NCBI RefSeq assembly: GCF_019457515.1 | Contig: NZ_CP080421.1 | Coordinates: forward strand, 4,030,001-4,094,000 | Origin: Shewanella mesophila | GTDB taxonomy: Bacteria; Pseudomonadota; Gammaproteobacteria; Enterobacterales; Shewanellaceae | Length of the DNA: 64,000 nt | Direction of reading: 5' to 3' | Part shown: one piece after another, positions 8,295-16,674 of the stretch | Layout: each line of letters starts with the position of its first letter | How positions within the stretch are numbered: the stretch's first letter is position 1 | Notes under the pieces: model-generated | The model's input: the letters and a program-made list of their open reading frames with translations, nothing else | Told to the model about the DNA's origin: nothing | The model's database searches: none | Position numbers and translations under genes: made by a program

Positions 8295-9692
8295 TTATTG
8301 CTCTTCACCTTCTTGACTAAATAATGCATCGACAAAATCTTTGGCATCGAATGGTCGTAGATCATCTATCTGCTCACCAACACCAATATGACGAATAGGA
8401 ATACCAAACTTATCAGCAATTGCGAAAATGACACCGCCTTTTGCTGTGCCATCTAACTTACTGATGGTGATCCCTGTTACACCGACCGCTTCTTTAAATA
8501 GCTGAGCCTGACTAATTGCATTCTGTCCAGTGCTCGCATCCAAGGTCAACATTACCTCGTGAGGCGCAGACTCATCGAGCTTCTTCATTACTCGAACAAC
8601 TTTTTTAAGCTCATCCATCAAATGCGCTTTATTCTGCAATCGGCCAGCGGTATCGGCGATCAACACATCAATTTTACGAGCACGAGCCGCTTGCAACGCA
8701 TCAAACAACACCGAAGCACTATCGGCACCAGTATGCTGTGCAACAACAGGAATATCATTACGTTGCCCCCATACTTGCAGCTGCTCTACCGCCGCGGCGC
8801 GGAAGGTATCACCTGCTGCTAACATGACAGACTTACCCTGTTTTTGATACTGTTTTGCTAATTTACCTATGGTGGTGGTTTTACCGACACCATTGACACC
8901 CACCATCAAAATAACGAAAGGACCATCGACATTTTCAGGCACTAAGGGAATGCTCACCGGATCTAACGTCTTTTGCATCTCTTCGCGCATCAGGTCGTAC
9001 AATGCTTCTCCATCTTTAAGCTGCTTGCGACTCGCCTGCTCTGTCAGACTTTTGATTAAACGCGTGGTCGTTTCAACGCCCACATCGGCGATCAATAGCT
9101 GCTCTTCGAGTTCTTCAAACAGATCTTCATCGATCTTCTTACCCTTAAACAGACCAACAAAACCACTACCAATATTCTCACTAGTACGCTTTAGGCCACG
9201 TTTAAGACGGGCAAAGAAGCCCTCTTTACTCGGCTTCTGTTGAGGTTCGGGCTGCTTCTCAGATTGAGTTTCTGCCTGAACTTCTGCTTGAGTTTCTGGC
9301 TGTACTTCTACGGCATCCTCAGCAGCTTCGATAACGACAACTTGCTCAGCTAGTTCGGCAGCTACACGCTCGACTTCCGCTTTCTCTGATGCCAAACGCG
9401 CCTCTTCTGCCGCCTTAAGTGCATTAACACGTTCCTGCTCGGTTGCAATACGTTCAGCTTCGATACGGGCAGCTTCCGCTTGCTCTAATGCCAAACGCGC
9501 CTCTTCTGCCGCCTTAAGCGCACTAACACGTTCTTGCTCAGCCTGCTCGGTTGCAATACGTTCAGCTTCGATACGTTCAGCTTCCGATTGCTCTATTTGT
9601 TCTACTTCAGATGTTACTTCTACTTCTGGGGCCGCGACTTCCTCTTTCGATTTGTCTTTACGGAACCAGGAAAAAAAACCTTTCTTTGCCAT
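8295..9692 (-). CDS. ftsY: FtsY, signal recognition particle receptor
   Basis: A 465-residue SRP GTPase that docks ribosome-nascent-chain-SRP complexes at the inner membrane. The first 20 residues (AKKGFFSWFRKDKSKEE) form a basic membrane-binding stretch, followed by a long acidic, Ala/Glu-rich A domain up to about residue 155. The NG domain occupies the rest, with GVNGVGKTTT (G1), DTFRAAAVEQL, DTAGR and SKLDGTAKGG. The A domain contains an internal tandem repeat of about 33 residues (see the repeat entry). Its promoter should lie in the 249-bp divergent gap with rsmD. Confidence 0.96.
   Translation of the reverse strand: MAKKGFFSWFRKDKSKEEVAAPEVEVTSEVEQIEQSEAERIEAERIATEQAEQERVSALKAAEEARLALEQAEAARIEAERIATEQERVNALKAAEEARLASEKAEVERVAAELAEQVVVIEAAEDAVEVQPETQAEVQAETQSEKQPEPQQKPSKEGFFARLKRGLKRTSENIGSGFVGLFKGKKIDEDLFEELEEQLLIADVGVETTTRLIKSLTEQASRKQLKDGEALYDLMREEMQKTLDPVSIPLVPENVDGPFVILMVGVNGVGKTTTIGKLAKQYQKQGKSVMLAAGDTFRAAAVEQLQVWGQRNDIPVVAQHTGADSASVLFDALQAARARKIDVLIADTAGRLQNKAHLMDELKKVVRVMKKLDESAPHEVMLTLDASTGQNAISQAQLFKEAVGVTGITISKLDGTAKGGVIFAIADKFGIPIRHIGVGEQIDDLRPFDAKDFVDALFSQEGEEQ
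9389..9594 (-). repeat. Tandem repeat of about 99-108 bp inside the ftsY acidic domain
   Basis: Two adjacent copies (9389-9487 and 9488-9594) encode near-identical heptad-like blocks reading ALKAAEEARLA..EAERIATEQ. The second copy contains a 9-bp insertion relative to the first. The repeat keeps the reading frame and lengthens the charged A domain. Confidence 0.85.
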
Positions 9693-9941
9693 GTGTAATA
9701 CCAGTACTCAGCTAACTGATTTAAAATTCGGTATGAAGTCAATTTGTGCCCGTCATTATAACCAGATAGCGAGTCCAAATATGCAGAAAAGCACGGCATT
9801 TTTTCGTTAATGCCAGCCTCTTTTCACCATTTTTGGATGCTTTGAGTTAAAATAGCGACTTCAATTTAGCGCAACAGTCTATCACTTTCTCAGGTGAGGC
9901 GAAATTAACGCTGAATTTAGCAAACAATCAACAGGTGTAAG

Positions 9942-10517
9942 ATGGCTAAGAATCGCCCCGCTAGCGGACAAGTAAGAATTATTGCAGGACAATGGCGCTC
10001 TAGACGCTTACCCATTCACGATCTCGAAGGCCTACGCCCAACGACAGACAGAGTCAGAGAAACGCTATTTAACTGGCTTTCTGGCGATCTTGTCGGCGCG
10101 AGAGTGTTAGATTGTTTTGGCGGCAGTGGTGCCTTAGCGCTTGAAGCCCTTTCTCGATATGCGAAATACGCCAAGGTATTCGAACTGCAAGCCAGTGCCG
10201 CTAAGCAACTACAACAAAATCTCGTCACCCTAAAATGTAACACGGCCGACGTGATCCATGGCAACAGCTTATCGTTACTTGCACAGGCTCCAGATGATGG
10301 ATTCGATATTGTGTTTATCGATCCGCCTTTTCGCAAAAATCTTGCAGAGCAAAGTATCACTCTACTTAGTGAAAACAACTGGTTAAACGATAATGCCCAG
10401 ATCTATGTAGAGACCGAAAGTGAATTAGCTCAACTCGCCGTTCCTGCCGATTGGGTACAGCTAAAAGAGAAAAAGGCCGGCCAAGTTATTTATCGTCTAT
10501 ACCAATATCAGCCTTGA
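9942..10517 (+). CDS. rsmD: RsmD, 16S rRNA (guanine-966-N2)-methyltransferase
   Basis: A 191-residue SAM-dependent methyltransferase acting on G966 of 16S rRNA during 30S assembly. The N-terminal RIIAGQWRSRRL and RPTTDRVRETLFNWL blocks are typical RsmD sequence, VLDCFGGSGALALEAL binds SAM, and FIDPPF is the catalytic DPPY/F motif. It is transcribed divergently from ftsY, as in many gammaproteobacteria, and followed after 19 bp by a small membrane-protein gene. Confidence 0.95.
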   Translation: MAKNRPASGQVRIIAGQWRSRRLPIHDLEGLRPTTDRVRETLFNWLSGDLVGARVLDCFGGSGALALEALSRYAKYAKVFELQASAAKQLQQNLVTLKCNTADVIHGNSLSLLAQAPDDGFDIVFIDPPFRKNLAEQSITLLSENNWLNDNAQIYVETESELAQLAVPADWVQLKEKKAGQVIYRLYQYQP

Positions 10518-10536
10518 TACACAGGAAAGATTTAAG

Positions 10537-10824
10537 ATGAAAATGATGATCCTAGCCGGTAAAGCCATCACCTTGTTTGCATGGGGCGTCATGCTCTACA
10601 ACTTATTTGCCCCCATTGACGGCAATATAGGCACACTATTAACCATACTACTAGCGATAACCTTGGTGATGCACTGTGTTCAGGTGCTGATATTTCACGC
10701 GCTATTTAAATCACTAATGGCCATAGAGAAGTTGCATTATTTAGCCGTACTACTCTTTGGTGTATTTAGCTTATTAGAGTATCGCCAACGCATATTGTTA
10801 GCGCAACGAATAGATAGCCGTTAA
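10537..10824 (+). CDS. DUF1145 family small membrane protein (YhhL-like)
   Basis: A 95-residue protein with three predicted hydrophobic segments (about residues 4-24, 30-54 and 68-82). Its position directly after rsmD and its sequence (AGKAITLFAWGVMLYNL) match the DUF1145/YhhL group, whose function is not known. The 19-bp gap suggests co-transcription with rsmD. A strong terminator follows. Confidence 0.75.
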   Translation: MKMMILAGKAITLFAWGVMLYNLFAPIDGNIGTLLTILLAITLVMHCVQVLIFHALFKSLMAIEKLHYLAVLLFGVFSLLEYRQRILLAQRIDSR

Positions 10825-10833
10825 ATATTAGTC

Positions 10834-10867
10834 TAATAAAAAAGCACCTCAAGGTGCTTTTTTATTA
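10834..10867. terminator. Bidirectional intrinsic terminator between the DUF1145 gene and gspN
   Basis: A perfect 16-bp inverted repeat (arms 10834-10849 and 10852-10867, core AAAGCACCT..AGGTGCTTT) is bounded by A- and T-runs, serving both converging transcripts. Confidence 0.9.
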
Positions 10868-10880
10868 GGTAAAACCTGAA

Positions 10881-11642
10881 CTATAGACCGGGAAGTCGCC
10901 CTTGATAACTAATGGGGTAGAAACCTTGGCTATCTTTTTTACCCAGAAAAGTCAGTGCTTGTTTTAGGTCATTGGGCTGTGCATCGGTTTCTTTTATCTT
11001 AGCCGTTACCTGCAACAAGTTATCAGCCTTAACTACTGCATTACCTGTTAAACCGAGTTGATTCATGGTTTCATCGGTTGCAATCTTAATGTTGCCATCG
11101 ACACAGCTCAGCCCTACACCTACATCACCTAGCGGATATTGACCAAACTGATTGTTCACTTGCAAATGCTGGGCAAACAACTTGCCATTTAGCTGCTCAC
11201 ACCAAGGCTGACCTTGATCTAGCTGCTGCACAATAAGGCTAAAGTTACCTTCAACCTCGGCTCGAAAAGGAAGACGAGTATTGCCAATTAAGAAGCTACT
11301 TGGCGCATCGAATCTAAGCTCTTTGGCATTAATACCCGATGCGGATAGAGACACAAAACCTTTACCATTAACTGCGCTGGCTCTGTTACCAATAACCAAG
11401 TCGAGATTCGCCTTGCCTAGAAACAACCCCCAAGGACTAAGCTGCCACTGAATCAACTCCAATTGACGCTTCTGTACTGTGACCAAATCTGCATTACCAG
11501 ACCAGATAGTGCCAGAGACACCGCTGATCGCAATATTGTTTGGTAAGGGAGCCAATTTAACCGCGACGCTTGCAGGAAATAGCGCGATAAGGAAAACCAA
11601 GTAAACGGCGACACCAATAATAATTTTTTTAACTAAACTCAC
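10881..11642 (-). CDS. gspN: GspN, type II secretion system protein N
   Basis: A 253-residue protein starting at GTG 11642, with one N-terminal membrane segment (IIIGVAVYLVFLIALFPAS) and a periplasmic beta-rich remainder containing the GspN-typical SGTIWSGNADLV block. GspN is an accessory part of type II secretion systems found in some species. It is the last gene of the gsp operon, 21 bp after gspM, and is followed by a bidirectional terminator. Confidence 0.9.
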   Translation of the reverse strand: MSLVKKIIIGVAVYLVFLIALFPASVAVKLAPLPNNIAISGVSGTIWSGNADLVTVQKRQLELIQWQLSPWGLFLGKANLDLVIGNRASAVNGKGFVSLSASGINAKELRFDAPSSFLIGNTRLPFRAEVEGNFSLIVQQLDQGQPWCEQLNGKLFAQHLQVNNQFGQYPLGDVGVGLSCVDGNIKIATDETMNQLGLTGNAVVKADNLLQVTAKIKETDAQPNDLKQALTFLGKKDSQGFYPISYQGRLPGL

Positions 11643-11663
11643 AACTACACCTTTAAACGCATA

Positions 11664-12140
11664 TTACTGCGACAACTGTATACGACGGACTTTAACAAGA
11701 CCTGGTGTATCCGATTGAGCCAGATCGATATTATCCAACGATAGCCCCTTCTGCTGCACAAGATCACTCAAATAACCTAAAAGAGAATCGAAAGGCACCT
11801 CATCCATCCATACTTGAATTTTGTTGCCTTGTGGCTGCATCCGAGTGATCTCTAGACCGTAGCTTTTTGCACTCTGAGTCACCGCGGCACTCAAACTGCC
11901 AGAAAACCCTTTTTGACCACCTGACTGTTTAAGACCAGCAATTTTATTCGCCGTTTGTTTCACATAACTTAAGGTGCTCTTCTGTGCCGTTAAGGATCTC
12001 TGTGCATCGTTCTCGGCATCACTTATCGGTGTCCAGACTCCCCAATAGAAAATCCCCATCACAAGCACTACCGCACAAGCACCAACAAGTTGCTGCTCAC
12101 GTAAAATTAACCCATTCCACCAAGTCTTAATATTCTCCAC
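11664..12140 (-). CDS. gspM: GspM, type II secretion inner-membrane platform protein
   Basis: A 158-residue bitopic protein: short cytoplasmic head, membrane helix about residues 18-35 (LVGACAVVLVMGIFYWGVW), and a periplasmic ferredoxin-like domain. It pairs with GspL in the assembly platform. Translation begins at GTG 12140 directly after the gspL stop (TAAGTG), implying coupling. Confidence 0.92.
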   Translation of the reverse strand: MENIKTWWNGLILREQQLVGACAVVLVMGIFYWGVWTPISDAENDAQRSLTAQKSTLSYVKQTANKIAGLKQSGGQKGFSGSLSAAVTQSAKSYGLEITRMQPQGNKIQVWMDEVPFDSLLGYLSDLVQQKGLSLDNIDLAQSDTPGLVKVRRIQLSQ

Positions 12141-13331
12141 TTACTTGCTCCTCAGGGTTAAGGTGCTGGTCACTTCATCTTCGCCACTATTCATAGCACC
12201 TGAATCGACCACAAACTGTTTGGTGATTATCTCTTTAAACTGTTCTATTTGAGCGTAGCTCTTGGCGGTTATTTGCATGCGTAACTCATTGCGACCACTA
12301 TCAAAACGCAAGCTTGTCGGCTTTAAATCAGGCACCTTAGTAAAAGCGGCAGCAAGTTCATCTAGCATAGTGAAGAAGGCGGTGCCGCCACCAGAACCTT
12401 GCAAACTGCGCAGCTTACTCTCCATTTGAGAGCGAACATTTACCACGCGAGAACTTCCCACAACCTGTTTAAATATCTGCTCGCTTTGTACCTGTAGTTG
12501 TGCACGCTCTGCATTCATCTCATAGATATTTAACCCTTTATTGACTAGGGCTAACACTAAGGCAACGGCGATCACTATGGCACTATTGCGCCACAACATT
12601 AGGTGCTTACCGTACTCGCGCTTAGGTGTGTAAACACCAGACAATAGGTTAAGTGGCGCGTTCAAAATACCTTTGGCTAACACTAACATAGGCAGATCTA
12701 ATGGCTGCTGTTGTTGCTCCACGCCTTCAATATCCAGCTCACTGTAACTGGCCAGTGTAATAGGCCCATTTAGGTTTTGCTTCGATAATCTTGGTAAAGC
12801 GGCTTCAAACCAATTCGCGTCAAGGCACACGCCTGATCCACTGCCCGTACGGAGCAGATAATCTTGACCAAATTTCATCGCCGCCCACTGGCACTCTTGC
12901 AGAGGCAAGGCTAAACAGTCGGGGACAATTTGCCTTGCTTTGATGCCTGCATCGCTTAACCAAGATAACCAGTTTTGCATCTGTTCATGAGCAACAACGG
13001 CCACGCTCAACGACTCACCTTCTCGAGGACCTGTAACGAAATGCAGTGCGTCGACATTCTCAGCCAAATTCTCTTCGAGCATAAAAGGCAAGGCCTTCAA
13101 CGCTTGACGCTGCCCCTTTTCAGGCAGCTGAACCGACGTTAAGGTGATCGCTGACGCAGGCACCAAGATATCGACCGGACGGTTACCCGCACGCTCTGCC
13201 AGAGTCGACAAAGCACTCGCATCAGCCAATTCGCCCGACGCGATGATCTCTTGCTCCTGCTCAGACCAAACAAGCCATGAGCAGTTTTGCTCTATGCTTT
13301 TTCCTAAACGGATAAATAATCGTTCACTCAA
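12141..13331 (-). CDS. gspL: GspL, type II secretion platform protein recruiting GspE
   Basis: The cytoplasmic actin-like domain (about residues 1-235) recruits the ATPase GspE, a single membrane helix follows (SAIVIAVALVLALV), and a periplasmic ferredoxin-like domain ends the protein. The frame is open from TTG 13346, but a GGAG site lies seven bases before TTG 13331, which gives an N-terminus of SERLFIRL, matching the usual GspL/EpsL beginning. The non-ATG start may keep GspL at low levels. It is separated from gspK by about 85 bp. Confidence 0.9.
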   Translation of the reverse strand: MSERLFIRLGKSIEQNCSWLVWSEQEQEIIASGELADASALSTLAERAGNRPVDILVPASAITLTSVQLPEKGQRQALKALPFMLEENLAENVDALHFVTGPREGESLSVAVVAHEQMQNWLSWLSDAGIKARQIVPDCLALPLQECQWAAMKFGQDYLLRTGSGSGVCLDANWFEAALPRLSKQNLNGPITLASYSELDIEGVEQQQQPLDLPMLVLAKGILNAPLNLLSGVYTPKREYGKHLMLWRNSAIVIAVALVLALVNKGLNIYEMNAERAQLQVQSEQIFKQVVGSSRVVNVRSQMESKLRSLQGSGGGTAFFTMLDELAAAFTKVPDLKPTSLRFDSGRNELRMQITAKSYAQIEQFKEIITKQFVVDSGAMNSGEDEVTSTLTLRSK

Positions 13332-13416
13332 TGTATTTCTCCACAAGCCTGATAAAGTCCCGCTTTATTGACTCGTTTATTCTACTTAACCTGCCGCTCA
13401 CGAGCGACAAAGGTGG

Positions 13417-14421
13417 TTATTTCTGCCCGCCATATTGACGCGTCAATACTTCTAACTTGTTCTTACCTGCAACTCGCAGCACGCTCTCTAAACGAAAGGT
13501 TGCACTATCCACTTTAGCGCCAGCTTCTAATAAAAAATACTGACTCTTCAGGCTAAAACTCGACGCTAAGTTTTTTTCAGTTCGCAGCCCAGAAATTGAA
13601 CCATTAGCCCAGAAATCCTCAATGGTGTCATAACCATCCCCAGGACGCTGATTAATAATGCTTTCCGCTTCACCAACACTAATTTTGTTATCAAACATGC
13701 CCGCTAACAATGCGGCGTGGTCGACCTCTATGGTGTTAACGTTCAATACCTGTCGATCATTACCCGGTATGGCACATACATAGGGAGCCAACTTAAGGTA
13801 GATATCTTGGCTAAATCCAAGCACAGCTCGCAGTTCACTGCGATGACTCATCAAGGTATTTGCCGCCCGATATGGCACGGTTCTCGACTCATAGTCGGCA
13901 TCTTCAGCGCCAAATGGACTCGCAATCGTATCTTCATCGACATAATCTTTTAAGGTATGAGCCAGTCTTTCGGCGGAAAAATCATCCATACCCAAGGCCA
14001 CTAATAATCCTTTAAATTGCAGCGCTGGCAGTGACATCTTAGGTTGACCGTTTTCAACCTCTTTGGTCTCCATCGACAAGGCATTGAGATTGAAACAGGC
14101 TTGCATATCGCTAATCCTGCCACCTATCTCACCAAGCTCTGCTGGAAACACCACATCGGCTTGCGCCCAATACTGTTGTCTGTGGATCTTGCCCTCATCA
14201 GCATCTTCTAAATCTTGCTTCAGCACTTTCTTGGCTAGCTCTTCTGCAGAGAGCGCATACCAATAGGCTTGATCATACTGCGCCAAATTGATGGTGCGGC
14301 GCACTGAAATCTGATTACGACTATTAATATTGGTAGCAATAATCGCGATCATCGCCACGATCAGCAAAACAACAATCAACGCGACACCGCGCTGTTTATG
14401 AGGAAGATTAGTCATTCTCAT
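13417..14421 (-). CDS. gspK: GspK, minor pseudopilin
   Basis: A 334-residue pseudopilin thought to cap the pseudopilus tip. The leader ends KQRG before the mature VALIVVLLIVAMIA helix. As in other GspK proteins it lacks the Glu at mature position 5 found in GspG/H/I/J. The large globular domain contains paired helix-hairpin regions typical of GspK. Start ATG 14421 overlaps the gspJ stop by 14 bp; an in-frame ATG at 14415 would give an 8-bp overlap. Confidence 0.93.
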   Translation of the reverse strand: MRMTNLPHKQRGVALIVVLLIVAMIAIIATNINSRNQISVRRTINLAQYDQAYWYALSAEELAKKVLKQDLEDADEGKIHRQQYWAQADVVFPAELGEIGGRISDMQACFNLNALSMETKEVENGQPKMSLPALQFKGLLVALGMDDFSAERLAHTLKDYVDEDTIASPFGAEDADYESRTVPYRAANTLMSHRSELRAVLGFSQDIYLKLAPYVCAIPGNDRQVLNVNTIEVDHAALLAGMFDNKISVGEAESIINQRPGDGYDTIEDFWANGSISGLRTEKNLASSFSLKSQYFLLEAGAKVDSATFRLESVLRVAGKNKLEVLTRQYGGQK

Positions 14422-15160
14422 CTATCTTCCTACCATTATCATCTTCGTCGTTATTGCCGCCAGTATTATTACCGCCGTTGTCGTCACCGGAGTTATTGTC
14501 GCCTGAGTTATTCCCATCAGAATCCTTGCCGTTGTCTTCTTCGCTACTTTTTGTGGCGATTGCGCCTAGCGGCAACAGAAACTTACGTTGGATCTTACCT
14601 AAGCCTTCGACCTCAACTTCCATCGCGATCCCTTGGGGCAGTGTTGTCGCTTCAACTTTGCGCTGCCACTTATCATCGACGAAGAAGGAATACTCAACTG
14701 ACAACACATTTCTAATCACTATGGTCTTTATCGGCTCCGCGCCAAACTCTGGCTCTGGATAAGGAAAATACCAGCGCTCCAAATTATTCTGTTGAACAAC
14801 ATAGGCTACCGACTGCACGCTACCGCGGGGCAATATCCCATCAGGGTTTAACCAGCCAATACGATAAAAAACAATGGCTTCAGATTCAGAATCAAATAGA
14901 TCTGAACCCGTTTGCAGTACAGTACTGCCACGACCACCTTCGAGCATTCTTGGCGTCCGGGCCACCATCTGGCCAAAATCGCGCTCTAATGCGCCAAAGC
15001 CCTGCTGCAACGATTTGAGTTTGGTGGCAAACTCCTCTGTTGCGACATCGTTTTTCATTACCGTATGCAGCACAGAATTAGCTGCCAATCCAAGCATGGC
15101 AAAGATGGCAATGGCAACTAGCATTTCCAACAGGGTAAAACCCTTAGCAGACCTACTCAT
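14408..15160 (-). CDS. gspJ: GspJ, minor pseudopilin with an extended Asn/Asp-rich tail
   Basis: The 250-residue product has a prepilin leader MSRSAKG before FTLLEMLVAIAIF, including the mature Glu5, and a typical GspJ body (residues about 30-205). The start chosen is ATG 15160, which overlaps the gspI stop as ATGAGTAG; the longer open frame to 15223 lies wholly within gspI and is unlikely. The final 45 residues are low-complexity Gly/Asn/Asp/Ser repeats (for example SGDNNSGDDNGGNN), which are unusual for this protein. Confidence 0.92.
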   Translation of the reverse strand: MSRSAKGFTLLEMLVAIAIFAMLGLAANSVLHTVMKNDVATEEFATKLKSLQQGFGALERDFGQMVARTPRMLEGGRGSTVLQTGSDLFDSESEAIVFYRIGWLNPDGILPRGSVQSVAYVVQQNNLERWYFPYPEPEFGAEPIKTIVIRNVLSVEYSFFVDDKWQRKVEATTLPQGIAMEVEVEGLGKIQRKFLLPLGAIATKSSEEDNGKDSDGNNSGDNNSGDDNGGNNTGGNNDEDDNGRKIDEND

Positions 15161-15524
15161 CTTTAAACACATAACTGCTGACTTGAGTAATAATGCGCTT
15201 GTATCGCTCATCATCACTGACACTAATACGTATCATACGAAAACTATCATCTGTGGTTTTTACGACTTCCTTACGCCAAAACCACTCTTTGTCGGCCAAC
15301 TCGACGCGTCCCTCTTTCTTGCCTAATTCTGGGAACTTACCCTCTAATCTGGCATCGACCATCTGATTACTTGCGACCCACTGTGCCAGGGTACGCTCCT
15401 CTAAGATCGGCATGTTTGCCATTTGCTCACCAAGACTCTTGGTGATCGAAACCGCGGCTATTGCAAACACCGCCAAGGCAACAATAACCTCTAACAAGGT
15501 CATACCCCGCTGGTTAGGATTCAC
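15153..15524 (-). CDS. gspI: GspI, minor pseudopilin
   Basis: A 123-residue pseudopilin starting at GTG 15524. Leader MNPNQRG precedes MTLLEVIVALAVFAIAAV with the conserved Glu5. The Met at mature position 1 instead of Phe is tolerated in GspI proteins. GspI nucleates the GspI-J-K tip complex. Its stop overlaps gspJ by 8 bp. Confidence 0.93.
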   Translation of the reverse strand: MNPNQRGMTLLEVIVALAVFAIAAVSITKSLGEQMANMPILEERTLAQWVASNQMVDARLEGKFPELGKKEGRVELADKEWFWRKEVVKTTDDSFRMIRISVSDDERYKRIITQVSSYVFKDE

Positions 15525-15565
15525 AATTAAGCCCCCAACCTAATCGCCCTTTGCCTTGAGCAAGA

Positions 15566-16153
15566 TTAACGAGATAATTCATTGAATTCATCCTCTCGCC
15601 CCAGAGTCAGTCGACCTAACGCATCACCCACAACTAAGGCTTCAATCTCGTTACCCAGTTCATCTTTACTCACAAAGGTCAGCTCAAACGAACTCATCTC
15701 ACCACTTGGGAACAGCATGACCTGAGGCTCAGGAAACTTTTTCTTATCTTCAGCCGATGGTTCTATAAGCGGCTCATCGAACCATGAATCTTGCTCTTCA
15801 TCATCTTGTGACAGAGGCAATCCGTCGAGTACTAGATACATCTGCACCCCGTACTCCATCTCCCTCTCTGCGAGCAATCTATCTTGCTGCAGAGGTTTCC
15901 ACTTACCTTCGTCATAAACCACGAACTTATAGCCGTCTTTTTCGATCACAATACCGATGAAGTAGCCGCTAAGCACAGTTTCATCGAGCACTAACTCGGT
16001 GGACGCCATAAATTGCCTTGCAACGCGCTCGAGTGCCTGTTGTTTGTCGGCACCACCAGTGGTAAAAGTGACAGCCGAAGCTGCCAATCCCATGATCAGT
16101 ACGACTAACAACACTTCCATCAGGGTAAACCCGGTCTGGCGTGACACTCTCAT
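15566..16153 (-). CDS. gspH: GspH, minor pseudopilin
   Basis: A 195-residue pseudopilin with leader MRVSRQTG before FTLMEVLLVVLIMGLAASAV, Glu5 present. ATG 16153 is preferred over TTG 16156. GspH links the GspG shaft to the tip complex. It carries an acidic loop (DDEEQDSWFDEPLIEPSAED) around residues 115-135. It lies between gspG and gspI in the standard order. Confidence 0.92.
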   Translation of the reverse strand: MRVSRQTGFTLMEVLLVVLIMGLAASAVTFTTGGADKQQALERVARQFMASTELVLDETVLSGYFIGIVIEKDGYKFVVYDEGKWKPLQQDRLLAEREMEYGVQMYLVLDGLPLSQDDEEQDSWFDEPLIEPSAEDKKKFPEPQVMLFPSGEMSSFELTFVSKDELGNEIEALVVGDALGRLTLGREDEFNELSR

Positions 16154-16167
16154 CAACTAGGCTCTAC

Positions 16168-16602
16168 TTACTGAAAATCTTGAAGGTTCCAGCTACCGAT
16201 ATCATCTTCGGTGCCAGCTTGGCCATCAGGGCCAGCACTGAAGATATCAATCTTACCTTGCTCACCAGGGCTTAGAAGCAAGTAATTGTTTCTCCAAGGA
16301 TCTTGAGGTAGACGCTTCACATAGCCGTCCTCACGGTAGTTACGCGGCTCAGGAGAGATAGTCGGCTTTTGCACCAACGCTTCTAGTCCCTGCTCTGTCG
16401 TTGGGTAAATACTGTTGTCTAAGCGATACATGTCCATCGCGTTTTCTAAGGCCACAATATCAGATACCGCCTTCTGTACATCGGCCTTGTCTTTGTTGCC
16501 CATTAAGTTAGGTACAACCATAGAAGCAAGGATCCCTAAAATAACGATAACCACCATAACTTCTAATAGGGTAAAACCTTTTTGCTTGTTTCTTGCTTGC
16601 AT
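16168..16602 (-). CDS. gspG: GspG, major pseudopilin
   Basis: A 144-residue major pseudopilin: leader MQARNKQKG, mature FTLLEVMVVIVILGILASMVVP helix with Glu5, and a C-terminal calcium-loop region with acidic residues (AGPDGQAGTEDDIGSW). Polymerised GspG forms the pseudopilus that drives secretion. A 72-bp gap separates it from gspF upstream. Confidence 0.96.
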   Translation of the reverse strand: MQARNKQKGFTLLEVMVVIVILGILASMVVPNLMGNKDKADVQKAVSDIVALENAMDMYRLDNSIYPTTEQGLEALVQKPTISPEPRNYREDGYVKRLPQDPWRNNYLLLSPGEQGKIDIFSAGPDGQAGTEDDIGSWNLQDFQ

Positions 16603-16674
16603 TAATACATCCTCTATAAAAAGTGCCTAACCGTAAAAAGTTAGTACGCTACTGCAATGTTGATGCCTATTGCA

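Noticed and set aside
9389..9594. CRISPR-like array
   Set aside because: Only two adjacent in-frame coding repeats without spacers, within ftsY.
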